DNA of 64,000 nt from an uncultured Naasia sp. (lineage in GTDB: Bacteria > Actinomycetota > Actinomycetes > Actinomycetales > Microbacteriaceae), in the NCBI GenBank assembly GCA_913778905.1, contig CAJYYA010000010.1, positions 62,001 to 126,000 of the forward strand, written 5' to 3'. Position numbers and translations under genes: made by a program. Positions 29,371-39,538 of the stretch are shown here, piece after piece. Positions within the stretch are counted from its first letter, which is position 1; each line of letters begins with the position of its first letter. The notes beneath the pieces are model-generated. The model had not been told where the DNA came from, made no database searches, and saw nothing but the letters and a program-made list of their open reading frames with translations.

Positions 29371-32300
29371 TGCCCAAGAGAGAAGACATCAACAGCGTCC
29401 TCGTCATCGGATCGGGGCCGATCGTCATCGGTCAGGCCGCCGAGTTCGACTACTCCGGAACGCAGGCGTGCCGCGTGCTGCGCGCCGAGGGGGTGCGCGT
29501 CATCCTCGTGAACCCGAACCCGGCCACGATCATGACCGACCCCGACTTCGCCGACGCGACGTACATCGAGCCCATCACGGATGAGGCCCTCGAGGCGATC
29601 ATCGTCAAGGAGAAGCCCGACGCGGTCCTGCCGACCCTCGGTGGCCAGACCGCCCTCAACGCCGCGATCTCTCTCGAGGAGTCCGGGATCCTCGCCAAGC
29701 ACGGGGTCGAGCTCATCGGCGCCAAGGTCGACGCGATCCGCAAGGGCGAGGACCGTCAGCTGTTCAAGCAGCTCGTCCTCGACGCCGGCGCCGATGTCGC
29801 CAAGTCCTACATCGTGCACACGGTCGAGGAGGCCGTCACGCACGCCGAGGAGCTCGGCTACCCCCTCGTCGTCCGCCCGTCCTTCACCATGGGCGGACTC
29901 GGCTCCGGCTTCGCGTATTCACCCGAAGAGCTGCGCCGGATGGTCGGCGACGGTCTGCACCAGAGCCCGACCACCGAGGTGCTGCTCGAGGAGAGCATCC
30001 TCGGCTGGAAGGAGTACGAGCTCGAGATGATGCGCGACACGGCCGACAACACGGTCGTCGTCTGCTCCATCGAGAACGTGGATCCGGTGGGCGTCCACAC
30101 GGGCGACTCGATCACGGTCGCGCCCGCGCTGACCCTGACCGACCGCGAGTACCAGCGCCTGCGCGACATCTCGATCGACATCATCCGCGCCGTCGGCGTC
30201 GACACCGGTGGCTGCAACATTCAGTTCGCCGTCGACCCGACGAACGGTCGGATCATCGTCATCGAGATGAACCCGCGTGTGTCGCGCTCGTCGGCGCTCG
30301 CGTCGAAGGCGACCGGCTTCCCGATCGCCAAGATCGCGGCCAAGCTCGCCATCGGCTACCGCCTCGACGAGATCCCCAACGACATCACGCAGGTGACCCC
30401 GGCGAGCTTCGAGCCCACGCTCGACTACATCGTCGTCAAGGTGCCCCGCTTCGCGTTCGAGAAGTTCCCGGCCGCCGACGCGCGTCTCACGACCACCATG
30501 AAGTCGGTCGGCGAGGCCATGGCCATCGGCCGGAACTTCTCGACAGCGCTGCAGAAGTCGCTGCGCTCGCTCGAGAAGCGCAGATCGTCGTTCACCTGGG
30601 CGGCATCCGCACCGGCGTACACCCGCACCGTCGACGAGCTGCTCGTCACCGCCGAGATGCCGACCGACGGCCGGATCGTGACGGTGCAGCAGGCGCTGCT
30701 CGCAGGAGCGAGTGTCGAGCAGGTCTTCGACGCCACCAAGATCGATCCCTGGTTCCTGGACCAGATCGTGCTGATCAACGAGGTCGCGGAAGAGATCAAG
30801 GCGGCCGCGTCGCTCGACGCCGACCTCCTGCGCCTCGCCAAGGAGCACGGCTTCTCCGATGCGCAGATCGGCGAGCTCCGGGGCCTCGACGAGGGCGAGG
30901 TCCGCGCCGTGCGCCATGCTTTCGGCGTCCGCCCGGTCTTCAAGACGGTCGACACCTGCGCGGGCGAGTTCCCGGCGCTCACGCCCTATCACTACTCGTC
31001 CTATGACGAGGAGACCGAGATCGCCGCGAGCGACAAGCGCAAGGTCGTCATTCTCGGGTCCGGCCCCAACCGCATCGGCCAGGGCGTCGAGTTCGACTAC
31101 TCGTGCGTGCACGCCTCGTTCGCCCTCTCGGCGGCCGGCTTCGAGACGATCATGATCAACTGCAACCCCGAGACGGTCTCGACCGACTACGACACCTCGG
31201 ATCGGCTCTACTTCGAGCCGCTGACGCTCGAGGACGTGCTCGAGGTCATCGACGCCGAGAAGGCGTCGGGGGAGCTCGTGGGGGTCGTCGTGCAGCTCGG
31301 CGGCCAGACCGCGCTGGGACTCGCCAAGGGCCTCGAGGCGGCGGGCGTGCCGATCCTCGGCACGTCGCCCTCCGCCATCGACCTCGCGGAGGAGCGGGGC
31401 CTGTTCTCCGGCATCCTCCGCGACGCGAACCTGCTGGCACCCATGAACGGCACCGCGACCGACCTGGGCGGCGCCCTCGAGGTGGCCGACGGCATCGGCT
31501 ATCCCGTGCTGGTCCGCCCGTCCTACGTGCTCGGCGGCCGCGGAATGGAGATCGTCTACGACCGCGATTCGCTCGTCGACTACTTCGCCCGCATCGAGGG
31601 CCAGGGGATCGTCGGCGCGGGCCACCCGTTGCTCGTCGACCGCTTCCTCGACGACGCGATCGAGATCGACGTGGACGCTCTCTACGACGGTGAGCGTCTC
31701 TACATCGGCGGCATCATGGAGCACATCGAGGAGGCCGGTGTCCACTCCGGCGACTCGAGCTGCACCCTTCCGCCCGTCACGCTCGGCCGGGTCCAGATCG
31801 AGCGTGTCAAGGAGGCGACGCTCGCGATCGCGAAGGGCATCGGCGTACGCGGGCTGCTCAACGTGCAGTTCGCGATCGGCGCCGGCGTCCTCTACGTGCT
31901 CGAGGCCAACCCCCGTGCCAGCCGCACGGTGCCGTTCGTCTCGAAGGCGCTCGGTATCGCTCTCGCGAAGGGCGCCTCGCTCGTCATGGTCGGCCAGACC
32001 ATCGACGAACTCGTCGCGACCGGCATCCTGCCCGAGCAGGACGGGTCGAAGATCGCCGACGACGCTCCCGTCTCGGTCAAGGAGGCCGTGCTCCCCTTCA
32101 AGCGGTTCCGCACCGCAGAGGGCCGTGTGGTCGATTCCGTCCTCGGCCCCGAGATGCGGTCCACGGGCGAGGTCATGGGAATCGACCGTGACTTCCCGCG
32201 AGCGTTCGCCAAGAGCCAGACGGCCGCCTACGGCGGATTGCCCACCAGCGGTCGGGTCTTCGTCTCGGTCGCCGACCGCGACAAGCGTTCGATCATCCTG

Positions 32301-32696
32301 CCGGTCCTGCGCCTCCGTCAGCTCGGCTACACGATCTGCGCGACCGACGGCACCGCCGAGGTGCTGCGCCGCAACGGCATCGAGACCGACGTGGTGCGCA
32401 AGCACAGCGGCGAGGATGACGGGTCCGGGTCGCGCGACGTCGTCGACCTCATCGACGCGGGCGAGATCGACATCGTCATCAACACGCCGAGTGGCCGGTC
32501 CGCCCGTGCGGACGGGTACGAGATCCGCGCCGCGGCCGTCGCGGCGGACACGCCGCTGTTCACCACGATCGCGGAGCTCGCGGCAGCCGTCGGATCGCTC
32601 GACGCCACGTCGCACGGCTTCGAGGTGACGAGCCTGCAGGAGTACGCGCGTCGTCGCGAGGCGTCGTCGGCTGCCGCCGGGGCGGCGGGGGAGTGA
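29370..32696 (+). CDS. carB: Carbamoyl-phosphate synthase large subunit
   Basis: 1108 residues; makes carbamoyl phosphate for pyrimidines and arginine. Two ATP-grasp halves are evident: [20 protein letters not shown] opens the first and [19 protein letters not shown] the second, with [15 protein letters not shown] and [13 protein letters not shown] in each. A C-terminal MGS-like regulatory domain (about 940-1080) ends the protein; in other bacteria it binds UMP and ornithine. Length is typical. ATG shares a base with the carA stop; overlaps pyrF by four bases. Confidence 0.98.
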   Translation: MPKREDINSVLVIGSGPIVIGQAAEFDYSGTQACRVLRAEGVRVILVNPNPATIMTDPDFADATYIEPITDEALEAIIVKEKPDAVLPTLGGQTALNAAISLEESGILAKHGVELIGAKVDAIRKGEDRQLFKQLVLDAGADVAKSYIVHTVEEAVTHAEELGYPLVVRPSFTMGGLGSGFAYSPEELRRMVGDGLHQSPTTEVLLEESILGWKEYELEMMRDTADNTVVVCSIENVDPVGVHTGDSITVAPALTLTDREYQRLRDISIDIIRAVGVDTGGCNIQFAVDPTNGRIIVIEMNPRVSRSSALASKATGFPIAKIAAKLAIGYRLDEIPNDITQVTPASFEPTLDYIVVKVPRFAFEKFPAADARLTTTMKSVGEAMAIGRNFSTALQKSLRSLEKRRSSFTWAASAPAYTRTVDELLVTAEMPTDGRIVTVQQALLAGASVEQVFDATKIDPWFLDQIVLINEVAEEIKAAASLDADLLRLAKEHGFSDAQIGELRGLDEGEVRAVRHAFGVRPVFKTVDTCAGEFPALTPYHYSSYDEETEIAASDKRKVVILGSGPNRIGQGVEFDYSCVHASFALSAAGFETIMINCNPETVSTDYDTSDRLYFEPLTLEDVLEVIDAEKASGELVGVVVQLGGQTALGLAKGLEAAGVPILGTSPSAIDLAEERGLFSGILRDANLLAPMNGTATDLGGALEVADGIGYPVLVRPSYVLGGRGMEIVYDRDSLVDYFARIEGQGIVGAGHPLLVDRFLDDAIEIDVDALYDGERLYIGGIMEHIEEAGVHSGDSSCTLPPVTLGRVQIERVKEATLAIAKGIGVRGLLNVQFAIGAGVLYVLEANPRASRTVPFVSKALGIALAKGASLVMVGQTIDELVATGILPEQDGSKIADDAPVSVKEAVLPFKRFRTAEGRVVDSVLGPEMRSTGEVMGIDRDFPRAFAKSQTAAYGGLPTSGRVFVSVADRDKRSIILPVLRLRQLGYTICATDGTAEVLRRNGIETDVVRKHSGEDDGSGSRDVVDLIDAGEIDIVINTPSGRSARADGYEIRAAAVAADTPLFTTIAELAAAVGSLDATSHGFEVTSLQEYARRREASSAAAGAAGE

Positions 32697-33559
32697 CCGA
32701 GCCCGACATCTCCTTCGGATCGCGACTGCAGGGCGTCCTGAACGATCGGGGCGCCCTGTGCGTCGGCATCGACCCGCACGAACATCTGCTGCGCGAGTGG
32801 GGACTCGACGACTCGGCGGAGGGCGCTCGTGAGTTCGGACTCCGCTGCATCGAGGCGTCCGCGGGGGTCGCCGGGGTGGTCAAGCCCCAGGTGGCGTTCT
32901 TCGAGCGCTTCGGATCCGCGGGGTTCGAAGCACTCGAGGAGGTCTTCGCGGCCGCCCGCGCGGCGGGCATCCTGGTCATCGCAGACGCCAAGCGCGGCGA
33001 TCTGGGTACGACCATGGACGGCTACGCCGGCGCCTGGCTCACGCCGGGATCGCCCCTCGAGGCCGACGCCCTGACGGTCGCGCCCTACATGGGCACCGGG
33101 TCGCTCGCGGGCGCCGCGAGGCACGCGCTGGAGGCCGGTAAGGGTCTGTTCGTACTCGCCGCGACCAGCAACCCGGAAGCGGCCGAGTTGCAGACGAGCA
33201 TCGTCGCGCAGGGACCGGACGAGGGGCGCACGGTCGCCGACGCCGTCGCTCGTCAGGTCGCGCGACTCGATCCCGGGTCATCCGTCGAGCTGTCCTCCCT
33301 CGGGCTCGTGCTCGGCGCGACCATCGATCTCGCGGGTCTCGGCATCGACGTCGAGGCCGTCGCCGCCGCGGGAACCCCGGTCCTCGCACCCGGTTTCGGG
33401 TTCCAGGGCGCGAAGGCGAGTGACGTGAGCGGTATCTTCGGACCGGCAGCGCGTTCGGTGATCGTCTCCGCGTCGCGCAGCATCCTCGCCGCAGGCCCCT
33501 CGGGACTTCGCGACGCAGTCCGTCAGCACGCCCAGCAGGTCAGGGAGGCCCTTTCGTGA
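32693..33559 (+). CDS. pyrF: Orotidine 5'-phosphate decarboxylase, type 2
   Basis: 288 residues; forms UMP from OMP. Longer than the 230-residue type 1 enzyme and carries the type 2 signatures: [23 protein letters not shown] and the catalytic [16 protein letters not shown]. It ends the pyr run; pyrD and pyrE are not in this window. GTG start overlapping carB and ATG overlap into gmk, so gmk may be read from the same transcript. Confidence 0.96.
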   Translation: MTEPDISFGSRLQGVLNDRGALCVGIDPHEHLLREWGLDDSAEGAREFGLRCIEASAGVAGVVKPQVAFFERFGSAGFEALEEVFAAARAAGILVIADAKRGDLGTTMDGYAGAWLTPGSPLEADALTVAPYMGTGSLAGAARHALEAGKGLFVLAATSNPEAAELQTSIVAQGPDEGRTVADAVARQVARLDPGSSVELSSLGLVLGATIDLAGLGIDVEAVAAAGTPVLAPGFGFQGAKASDVSGIFGPAARSVIVSASRSILAAGPSGLRDAVRQHAQQVREALS

Positions 33560-34452
33560 AACCCCCCGAGGTCGATCGGATCGCCGGATCGCGGGCAGCC
33601 GTCGCCGCGCGTCGTGCGCGCGCCGAGGTGAAGCGACAGATCGGCAGCGGTGAGCGACTCGCCGTCGAGGTCCTCGACGCGGCCGACGCCGATCATCCCG
33701 CCGAGTCGTCCCTCCGTGTCTCCGAGCTGATCGGCAGCATCCCGTGGCTGGGCCCGACCCGAACCCAGCGCGTCATGGAGGAGCTGGCGATCTCGTCCTC
33801 CAAGCGCGTCGGTGGCCTCGGAGCGCATCAGCGTGTCCGACTCCGAGAGTTTCTCCTGCGCCGACAGGGCGGATCGGTGGCCGAACCCCTCGAGCCGGGC
33901 CGGCTCGTGGTGCTCGCCGGCCCGACCGCGGTCGGCAAGGGCACCGTGGCGGCGCAGATCCGCGAACACCACCCCGACGTGCTGCTCTCCGTCAGCGCCA
34001 CGACCCGCTCGCCCCGCCCGGGTGAGATCGAGGGAGTCACCTACTACTTCGTGACGGACGCCGAGTTCGACCGCATGATCGAAAAGAAGGAATTCCTCGA
34101 GTGGGCGACGGTCCACAACTGCCATCGCTACGGCACGCCTCGTACGCCCATCGAGAAGGCGCTTCGCGCCGGTCGCAGCGTGTTGCTCGAGATCGATCTG
34201 CAGGGAGCCCGCCAGGTGCGCGACGCGTTCCCCGAGGCCCGTCTGGTCTTCCTCGCTCCGCCGACGTGGGACGAGCTCGTGCGACGTCTCGTCGGACGCG
34301 GCACGGAGGACGAGGAGGAGCGCACGCGCCGCCTGGCCACCGCCCGCGTCGAGCTCGCCGCGCAGGACGAGTTCGACTTCACGGTCGTCAACGCCGACGT
34401 GCAGACGGCGGCCCGCGAGGTCGTCGAACTCATGTCGGTCGCCACCCCCTGA
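33556..34452 (+). CDS. gmk: mIHF-like domain fused to guanylate kinase
   Basis: 298 residues, about 100 longer than a normal guanylate kinase. Residues ~25-110 match the actinobacterial integration host factor mIHF: RLAVEVLDAAD, LRVSELIGSIPWLG, QRVMEELAISSSKRVGGLG and HQRVRLREFL. The kinase part (about 113-298) has the P-loop GPTAVGKGT from residue 122, SATTRSPRPGEIEGVTYYFV, and EIDLQGARQVR. In mycobacteria mihF and gmk are neighbouring separate genes; here one frame reads through both. GMP to GDP phosphorylation is secure, and DNA binding by the N-terminal part is inferred. It overlaps pyrF by four bases. Confidence 0.93.
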   Translation: MKPPEVDRIAGSRAAVAARRARAEVKRQIGSGERLAVEVLDAADADHPAESSLRVSELIGSIPWLGPTRTQRVMEELAISSSKRVGGLGAHQRVRLREFLLRRQGGSVAEPLEPGRLVVLAGPTAVGKGTVAAQIREHHPDVLLSVSATTRSPRPGEIEGVTYYFVTDAEFDRMIEKKEFLEWATVHNCHRYGTPRTPIEKALRAGRSVLLEIDLQGARQVRDAFPEARLVFLAPPTWDELVRRLVGRGTEDEEERTRRLATARVELAAQDEFDFTVVNADVQTAAREVVELMSVATP

Positions 34453-34460
34453 CTCCTCCG

Positions 34461-34520
34461 GGTATTCCGGCCGAATGAGAACGTTGCGGCGTACCAACTC
34501 AGCCGGAATACCCGTACAAC
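34461..34520 (+). repeat. 60-bp hairpin repeat, copy 2 (gmk-rpoZ)
   Basis: 55 of 60 bases identical to 22921-22980. In this copy the arms GGTATTCCGGC (34461-34471) and GCCGGAATACC (34502-34512) pair perfectly over 11 bp, plus one more G-C pair with the flanking G34460 and C34513. It begins 9 nt after the gmk stop and precedes the rpoZ promoter. Confidence 0.85.
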
Positions 34521-34543
34521 CGCATGGGAGGGTCGTCTCGTCG

Positions 34544-34549
34544 TAGAAT
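34544..34549 (+). promoter_or_regulatory. -10 hexamer of rpoZ
   Basis: TAGAAT lies 88 nt before the rpoZ ATG, downstream of the hairpin repeat. The leader holds a CTCGTGACGAG-type inverted repeat (34591-34614). No firm -35 was seen. Confidence 0.4.
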
Positions 34550-34637
34550 GGACGACGGCCACCCGCGAGCCGCCGCTCGCGACATCTTCACCTCGTGACG
34601 AGGCAAGCCTCGTCACGACCGCCAGGAAGGCGCATCT

Positions 34638-34892
34638 ATGTCCAGCATGAAGTCCGAAGGCATCATCGACCCGCCCATCGACGACCTCCTCTCGAAGGTC
34701 GACTCGAAGTACGCGCTGGTCCTCTTCGCCTCGAAGCGCGCCCGCCAGATCAACGACTACTACGCCGATCTGCACGAAGGCAGCCTGTTCGACAACGTCG
34801 GCCCGCTCGTCGACGCGCCGATCGACCAGAAGCCGCTGTCGATCGCGATGCACGAGATCAACGAGGACAAGCTGGTCGCGACCGCTCTCTGA
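34638..34892 (+). CDS. rpoZ: RNA polymerase omega subunit
   Basis: 84 residues; helps assemble and stabilise RNA polymerase. [26 protein letters not shown] is the conserved omega core, and the C-terminal HEINEDKL is also typical. ATG preceded by AGGAAGG. Located after gmk as in most bacteria, but with its own promoter-like hexamer and the 60-bp repeat between. Confidence 0.96.
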   Translation: MSSMKSEGIIDPPIDDLLSKVDSKYALVLFASKRARQINDYYADLHEGSLFDNVGPLVDAPIDQKPLSIAMHEINEDKLVATAL

Positions 34893-34951
34893 GGAGCATC
34901 CGACCGGCCTCGTCACCCCGTTCCACAGTCTCCTAGTGATGTGATGAACGG

Positions 34952-36178
34952 ATGACGACCCCCATCGATGCCGCCGCCACCCCTCGACTCAATGTCGTCG
35001 TCGGGGTGACCGGCGGCATCGCTGCGTACAAGGCCGTCGGAGTCATCCGGGAGCTCGTACTCCTCGGGCACGACGTGCACGTGATCGCCACCGAGGCCGC
35101 GCTCCGTTTCGTGGGTGCCCCGACCCTCGAGGCCATCAGCCGCAATCCGCTGAACGTCGACCTGTACGAGGGCGTCGCCGAGGTGCGGCACGTCGCGCTC
35201 GGACAGCGGGCCGATCTGGTCGTCGTCGCCCCGGCCACCGCCGACTTCCTCGCCCGGACCGCGACGGGGATCGCCTCGGACCTCCTCGGCAACACAGTCC
35301 TCGCCACGACGGCTCCGCTCGTCGTGGCGCCCGCCATGCACACCGAGATGTGGGCGAACCCCGCCACCGTCGCGAACGTCGAGACCCTGCGCAGCCGCGG
35401 CGTCACCGTCGTGGGGCCCGCCTCGGGCCGCCTGACGGGGACCGATAGCGGACCCGGCCGGATGAGCGAGCCCGAGGACATCGTCCGGGCCGCTCTCGCC
35501 ACACTGCGTCCGCGCGACCTCGCCGGCCGCCGCATCGTCGTGACGGCAGGCGGAACCCGTGAACCCCTGGACCCCGTCCGCTTCATCGGCAACCGCTCCA
35601 GCGGGCGCCAGGGCGTCGCCCTCGCCGAGGCCGCTCGCGACCGCGGCGCCGACGTGACCCTCATCGCCGCCCACCTCGAGGTGGCCCTCCCGAGCGGGGT
35701 CGCCTCCGTCGAAGTCGGGACCGCGCTCGAACTGGCCGCCGCCGTCGCCCGTCACTCCGCCGAGGCCGACGTCGTGATCATGGCGGCCGCCGTCGCCGAC
35801 TACCGTCCCGAGCGGACGGCCGACGAGAAGATCAAGAAGGACGGCAGCGGCACCGCTCTGACCCTCACGTTGGTCGAGAACCCGGACATCCTGAAGTCGC
35901 TGGCCCACGGCGAGCTGGGCCCTCGGCCCGACGGCCAGATCGTGATCGGCTTCGCTGCCGAGACCGAGGGCGACCCGGCGCGCTTCCTCGAGATCGCCCG
36001 CGCGAAGGCCGCCCGCAAGGGTGCCGACTTCCTGGTCGTCAACCGGGTCGGTTGGACGACCGGTTTCGCGACCTCCGACAACGAGATCAGGGTGCTGGAT
36101 CGGGCCGGCTCTATAGTGAGTGACGCCGCGGGCGACAAAGTGTCGGTGGCTCATCGGATACTCGATCTGCTCAGCTGA
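34952..36178 (+). CDS. coaBC: Bifunctional phosphopantothenoylcysteine decarboxylase / phosphopantothenate-cysteine ligase
   Basis: 408 residues; two consecutive steps of coenzyme A synthesis. The CoaC half (about 1-185) is an FMN flavoprotein with [12 protein letters not shown] and PAMHTEMW; the CoaB half has [25 protein letters not shown] and the [10 protein letters not shown] region. Length is typical. The start was set at ATG 34952. A TATAGT hexamer inside its 3' end (36112-36117) may serve as promoter for metK. Confidence 0.95.
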   Translation: MTTPIDAAATPRLNVVVGVTGGIAAYKAVGVIRELVLLGHDVHVIATEAALRFVGAPTLEAISRNPLNVDLYEGVAEVRHVALGQRADLVVVAPATADFLARTATGIASDLLGNTVLATTAPLVVAPAMHTEMWANPATVANVETLRSRGVTVVGPASGRLTGTDSGPGRMSEPEDIVRAALATLRPRDLAGRRIVVTAGGTREPLDPVRFIGNRSSGRQGVALAEAARDRGADVTLIAAHLEVALPSGVASVEVGTALELAAAVARHSAEADVVIMAAAVADYRPERTADEKIKKDGSGTALTLTLVENPDILKSLAHGELGPRPDGQIVIGFAAETEGDPARFLEIARAKAARKGADFLVVNRVGWTTGFATSDNEIRVLDRAGSIVSDAAGDKVSVAHRILDLLS

Positions 36179-36183
36179 TCGAT

Positions 36184-36249
36184 GTGCAGGACCCGCGGAC
36201 GGTCACCGCGGACGCGGCTCGTGATGACGAGCGCCGTCGATACCTGCAT
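36184..36249 (+). other. Structured metK leader (three-way junction)
   Basis: TGCAGG (36185-36190) can pair with CCTGCA (36243-36248), with a flanking G-T pair. The closed region contains two hairpins: CCGCGG/CCGCGG (36193-36198, 36206-36211) and GCTCGT/ACGAGC (36217-36222, 36227-36232, tetraloop). It fills the coaBC-metK gap and would be transcribed from the TATAGT hexamer at 36112. It does not match SAM riboswitch signatures that I can recall, so I call it only a structured leader. Confidence 0.4.
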
Positions 36250-36294
36250 ACCGCGTGGGCCGAGAAATCCCGCGTAGAAGATAAGAGTCACGCC

Positions 36295-37500
36295 ATGTCA
36301 TCTCTGCGTCTGTTCACCTCGGAGTCGGTCACCGAAGGCCACCCCGACAAGATCTGCGACCAGGTCTCCGACACCATCCTCGACGCCCTCCTCGAGCAGG
36401 ACCCCGACGCGCGCGTCGCCGTCGAGACCCTGGTCACCACGGGACTCGTCCACGTCGCCGGTGAGGTCTCGACCACCGGCTACGTCGACATCCCCGGCCT
36501 GGTTCGCGAACGCATCCGTTCGATCGGGTACGACTCGAGCGAGAAGAGCTTCGACGGCGCGAGCTGCGGGGTCTCGGTCTCGATCGGCGCCCAGTCGCCC
36601 GATATCGCCGGGGGAGTGGACGACGCCCTCGAAGCGCGCCAGGCCCGCGCCGCGGGCGGATCAGTCGACGAGTTGAGCATGCTCGGCGCGGGCGACCAGG
36701 GCATCATGTTCGGCTACGCCGCATCCGAGACACCCGAGCTCATGCCCGTCCCCATCTGGCTTGCGCACCGGTTGTCCGAGCGTCTCGCCGACATTCGCAA
36801 GGACGGGGTGCTCGACTACCTCTACCCCGATGGCAAGACGCAGGTGACGGTCGGTTACGACGGCATCACCCCCCGCTCGATCGACACCGTCGTGCTGTCG
36901 ACGCAGCATGCGTCGCACGTGGCCACCGAACAGCTGCATGCCGAGGTCGAGGAGCATGTCATCCGCCCGATCCTGGAGGGGAGCGACCTCGACAGCAGCG
37001 ACGTCAAGCTGCTCATCAATCCGACGGGGCGTTTCGAGATCGGCGGCCCGAAGGGCGATGCGGGCCTCACCGGGCGCAAGATCATCGTCGACACCTACGG
37101 GGGCGCGTCACGTCACGGCGGTGGTGCGTTCAGCGGCAAGGACCCGTCGAAGGTCGACCGCTCGGCCGCTTACGCCATGCGCTGGGTCGCGAAGAACGCC
37201 GTCGCCGCGGGCCTTGCGCAGCGACTCGAGGTGCAGATCGCCTACGCGATCGGACGTGCAGCACCCGTCGGCCTCTACGTCGAATCGTTCGGAACGGGCG
37301 TCGTGTCGGACGAGGTCATCATCGCGGCCATCCGCGACGTGTTCGACCTGCGTCCTGCGGCGATCATCCGCGATCTCGACCTCAAGCGTCCGATCTTCGC
37401 GAAGACCGCCGCCTACGGGCACTTCGGCCGGGAGCTCCCCGACTTCACGTGGGAGAAGCTCGACCGCGTCGACGATCTGCGAACCGCAGCCCGTCTCTGA
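36295..37500 (+). CDS. metK: S-adenosylmethionine synthetase
   Basis: 401 residues; makes SAM from methionine and ATP. Signatures are complete: [31 protein letters not shown], the [19 protein letters not shown] phosphate-binding segment and [18 protein letters not shown]. The frame is open from 36184, but ATG 36295 gives the conserved N-terminus. Next to coaBC and priA, the usual actinobacterial context. Confidence 0.98.
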   Translation: MSSLRLFTSESVTEGHPDKICDQVSDTILDALLEQDPDARVAVETLVTTGLVHVAGEVSTTGYVDIPGLVRERIRSIGYDSSEKSFDGASCGVSVSIGAQSPDIAGGVDDALEARQARAAGGSVDELSMLGAGDQGIMFGYAASETPELMPVPIWLAHRLSERLADIRKDGVLDYLYPDGKTQVTVGYDGITPRSIDTVVLSTQHASHVATEQLHAEVEEHVIRPILEGSDLDSSDVKLLINPTGRFEIGGPKGDAGLTGRKIIVDTYGGASRHGGGAFSGKDPSKVDRSAAYAMRWVAKNAVAAGLAQRLEVQIAYAIGRAAPVGLYVESFGTGVVSDEVIIAAIRDVFDLRPAAIIRDLDLKRPIFAKTAAYGHFGRELPDFTWEKLDRVDDLRTAARL

Positions 37501-37522
37501 CGAGCGCCCGACGAGCGAGAGC

Positions 37523-39418
37523 ATGAGCGGCACGACTCCGGCGGGTCTCCCCGTCGACTCGGCTGACCCGTCGGAGTCGGTCCGTCGCCCTCTGCCGCTC
37601 TCGCCGTCGAGTCACCGCGTGGCTCGGGTGGCGATCGATTCGCCGCTGCCTCAGCTCGATCACCTGTTCGACTACCGGATCCCCGACGACCTGCGGGGGA
37701 AGGTAGGTCCCGGTATGCGGGTCCGGGTGCCGCTGAGGGTGGCACGTCGTGTCGCGGACGCCTACATCGTCGAGACCGCCGAGACGAGCGAGATCCCGGG
37801 CGAGCTGAGCCCGCTCGAGGAGCTCGTGTCTCCAGTCCCGGTGCTGACCGACGAGATCTACCGCCTGGCGCGTGCCGTCGCGGATCGCGCAGCCGGTACG
37901 GCGAGCGATGTCCTGCGTCTGGCCGTGCCTCGTCGGCACGTCCGTATCGAGAAGGTCTGGCTCGAGTCGCCGGCTCTCGACCTCGACGTCGTCGGTCCGG
38001 CCGCGGCCGCCGCCGAGCGCGGTGTGACGGGATACGACGTCACGGCGTTCGGGCATCGCGATGCCGTCGTGGCGTTTCCCGGTCTCGCCGAGGCGGGCGG
38101 GGAGAGCGTCGAACGCTGGGCCCTCACGCTTGCCGAGCAGGCGGTGCAGACCCTCGCGAGCGGGCGCTCAGCCATCCTGGCGGTACCCGACTACCGCGAC
38201 GCCGATCAGCTGGAACTCGCGCTGGGCGACGTCATCGATCCGGCTCACGTCCTCCGTTTCGACGCTCGGGCGTCGGGTGCTTCGCGCTACCGGACCTTCG
38301 TCGACGCCCTCGAGCGACGTCCGAGGATCCTGTTCGGCAACCGCTCCGTCATCTACGCGCCCGCCCACGAGCTCGGACTCATCGCCTTCTGGAACGACTC
38401 GGATCCGTTGTTCGCCGAGCCGCTCGCCCCCTACGCCAATGCCCGCGATGTCGCTCTTCTCCGGGCGGAGCAGAGCGGTGCCGATCTTCGATTCATGGCC
38501 CACACGCCGTCGCCCGCCGTGGAGCGGCTCGTCGGCCTGCGCTGGCTGACCCGGGTGCTGCCCGTGCGGCTGCGCGGTCCTCGGGTCGTGCTCACTCCCG
38601 ACGACCCGGTGTCGCCGCGCATTCCGCATGCGGCATGGCGTGCGGCGAGCGCTGCTCTCGAGCAGGGGCCGGTGCTGATCCAGGTCGCGAAGCCGGGATC
38701 CGGATCGCTCGATGCGCGACAGCGGGGCGAACGTGAGGCCGCCGACGCGGGCAGCACGGCCCACGACCTCGGACGCGCGTTCCCGCGCGTGCGGGTCATC
38801 CGCGCGGACGGCGAGCACACGATCGAGCGGATCGGGACGAATCCGGCGTTGGTCATCGCGACCCGTGGGGCGGAACCCATCGCGACGAACGGGTATCGGG
38901 CGATCCTTCTCCTCGACGGCGCCCGCATGCTCGCCCGAGAGAGCAGCAGGGTCGCGGAGGACTGCCTTCGCTGGTGGTCCGCGGCCGCTTCATTGGCGGC
39001 CGACGATGCGCCCGTACATCTCGTCGGGGTCGACGGCGACCTCGGCCGTGCCCTCGCCACCTGGCGGCTCGCCGATTTCATCGACGGAGAGGTCGCCGAA
39101 CGCCGCCAACTGGGCTTCCCACCGGCGGTGCGAGTCGCCACGATCACCGGGGCGTCCCGTCTCGTCGCCGAGGCCGTCGACCATGCCGTGCAGGTCGGTG
39201 CCTCCGTTCTCCTGACCGAGCCGCTCGAGGAGATCGGCTCCGGCCAGGTCCGCACCGTCATCCGCTTCGATTACGGCCACGGACCGGTGGTCGCCGGAGT
39301 GCTCCGGACGGCGGTCGTGGCGGCGGCCGCGGGGCGTCGAACCCCTCGCCGCGACGAACGAGGATTCCGCCCGCCGCCTACACTCAGAGTCCGGATGGAC
39401 GACGCCGACGCGCTCTGA
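37523..39418 (+). CDS. priA: PriA-like primosomal protein N' lacking helicase motifs
   Basis: 631 residues. The N-terminal 3'-binding domain (VARVAIDSPLPQLDHLFDYRIP) and the overall PriA layout are recognisable (NRSVIYAPAHELGLIAFWND, where active PriA reads GTRSA-FAP). The Walker A GxxGxGKT of active PriA and the eight zinc-binding Cys are absent; a single Cys is seen in the C-terminal half. This degenerate form is characteristic of Actinobacteria, where PriA is thought not to be a working ATPase helicase. It may still act as a DNA-binding restart factor. It lies between metK and fmt, the conserved order. ATG 37523 is the best start. Confidence 0.88.
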   Translation: MSGTTPAGLPVDSADPSESVRRPLPLSPSSHRVARVAIDSPLPQLDHLFDYRIPDDLRGKVGPGMRVRVPLRVARRVADAYIVETAETSEIPGELSPLEELVSPVPVLTDEIYRLARAVADRAAGTASDVLRLAVPRRHVRIEKVWLESPALDLDVVGPAAAAAERGVTGYDVTAFGHRDAVVAFPGLAEAGGESVERWALTLAEQAVQTLASGRSAILAVPDYRDADQLELALGDVIDPAHVLRFDARASGASRYRTFVDALERRPRILFGNRSVIYAPAHELGLIAFWNDSDPLFAEPLAPYANARDVALLRAEQSGADLRFMAHTPSPAVERLVGLRWLTRVLPVRLRGPRVVLTPDDPVSPRIPHAAWRAASAALEQGPVLIQVAKPGSGSLDARQRGEREAADAGSTAHDLGRAFPRVRVIRADGEHTIERIGTNPALVIATRGAEPIATNGYRAILLLDGARMLARESSRVAEDCLRWWSAAASLAADDAPVHLVGVDGDLGRALATWRLADFIDGEVAERRQLGFPPAVRVATITGASRLVAEAVDHAVQVGASVLLTEPLEEIGSGQVRTVIRFDYGHGPVVAGVLRTAVVAAAAGRRTPRRDERGFRPPPTLRVRMDDADAL

Positions 39419-39538
39419 CGCGTGACGTCCGCCGACAAGAACGGGGGACGCCGCCGTCATCCTCGGACACGGGCAACACCGTGGGCGGGATCGTCGCGGG
39501 GGCGACCGTCCATTCGCCGGACACAGGAGGGATGAGTC

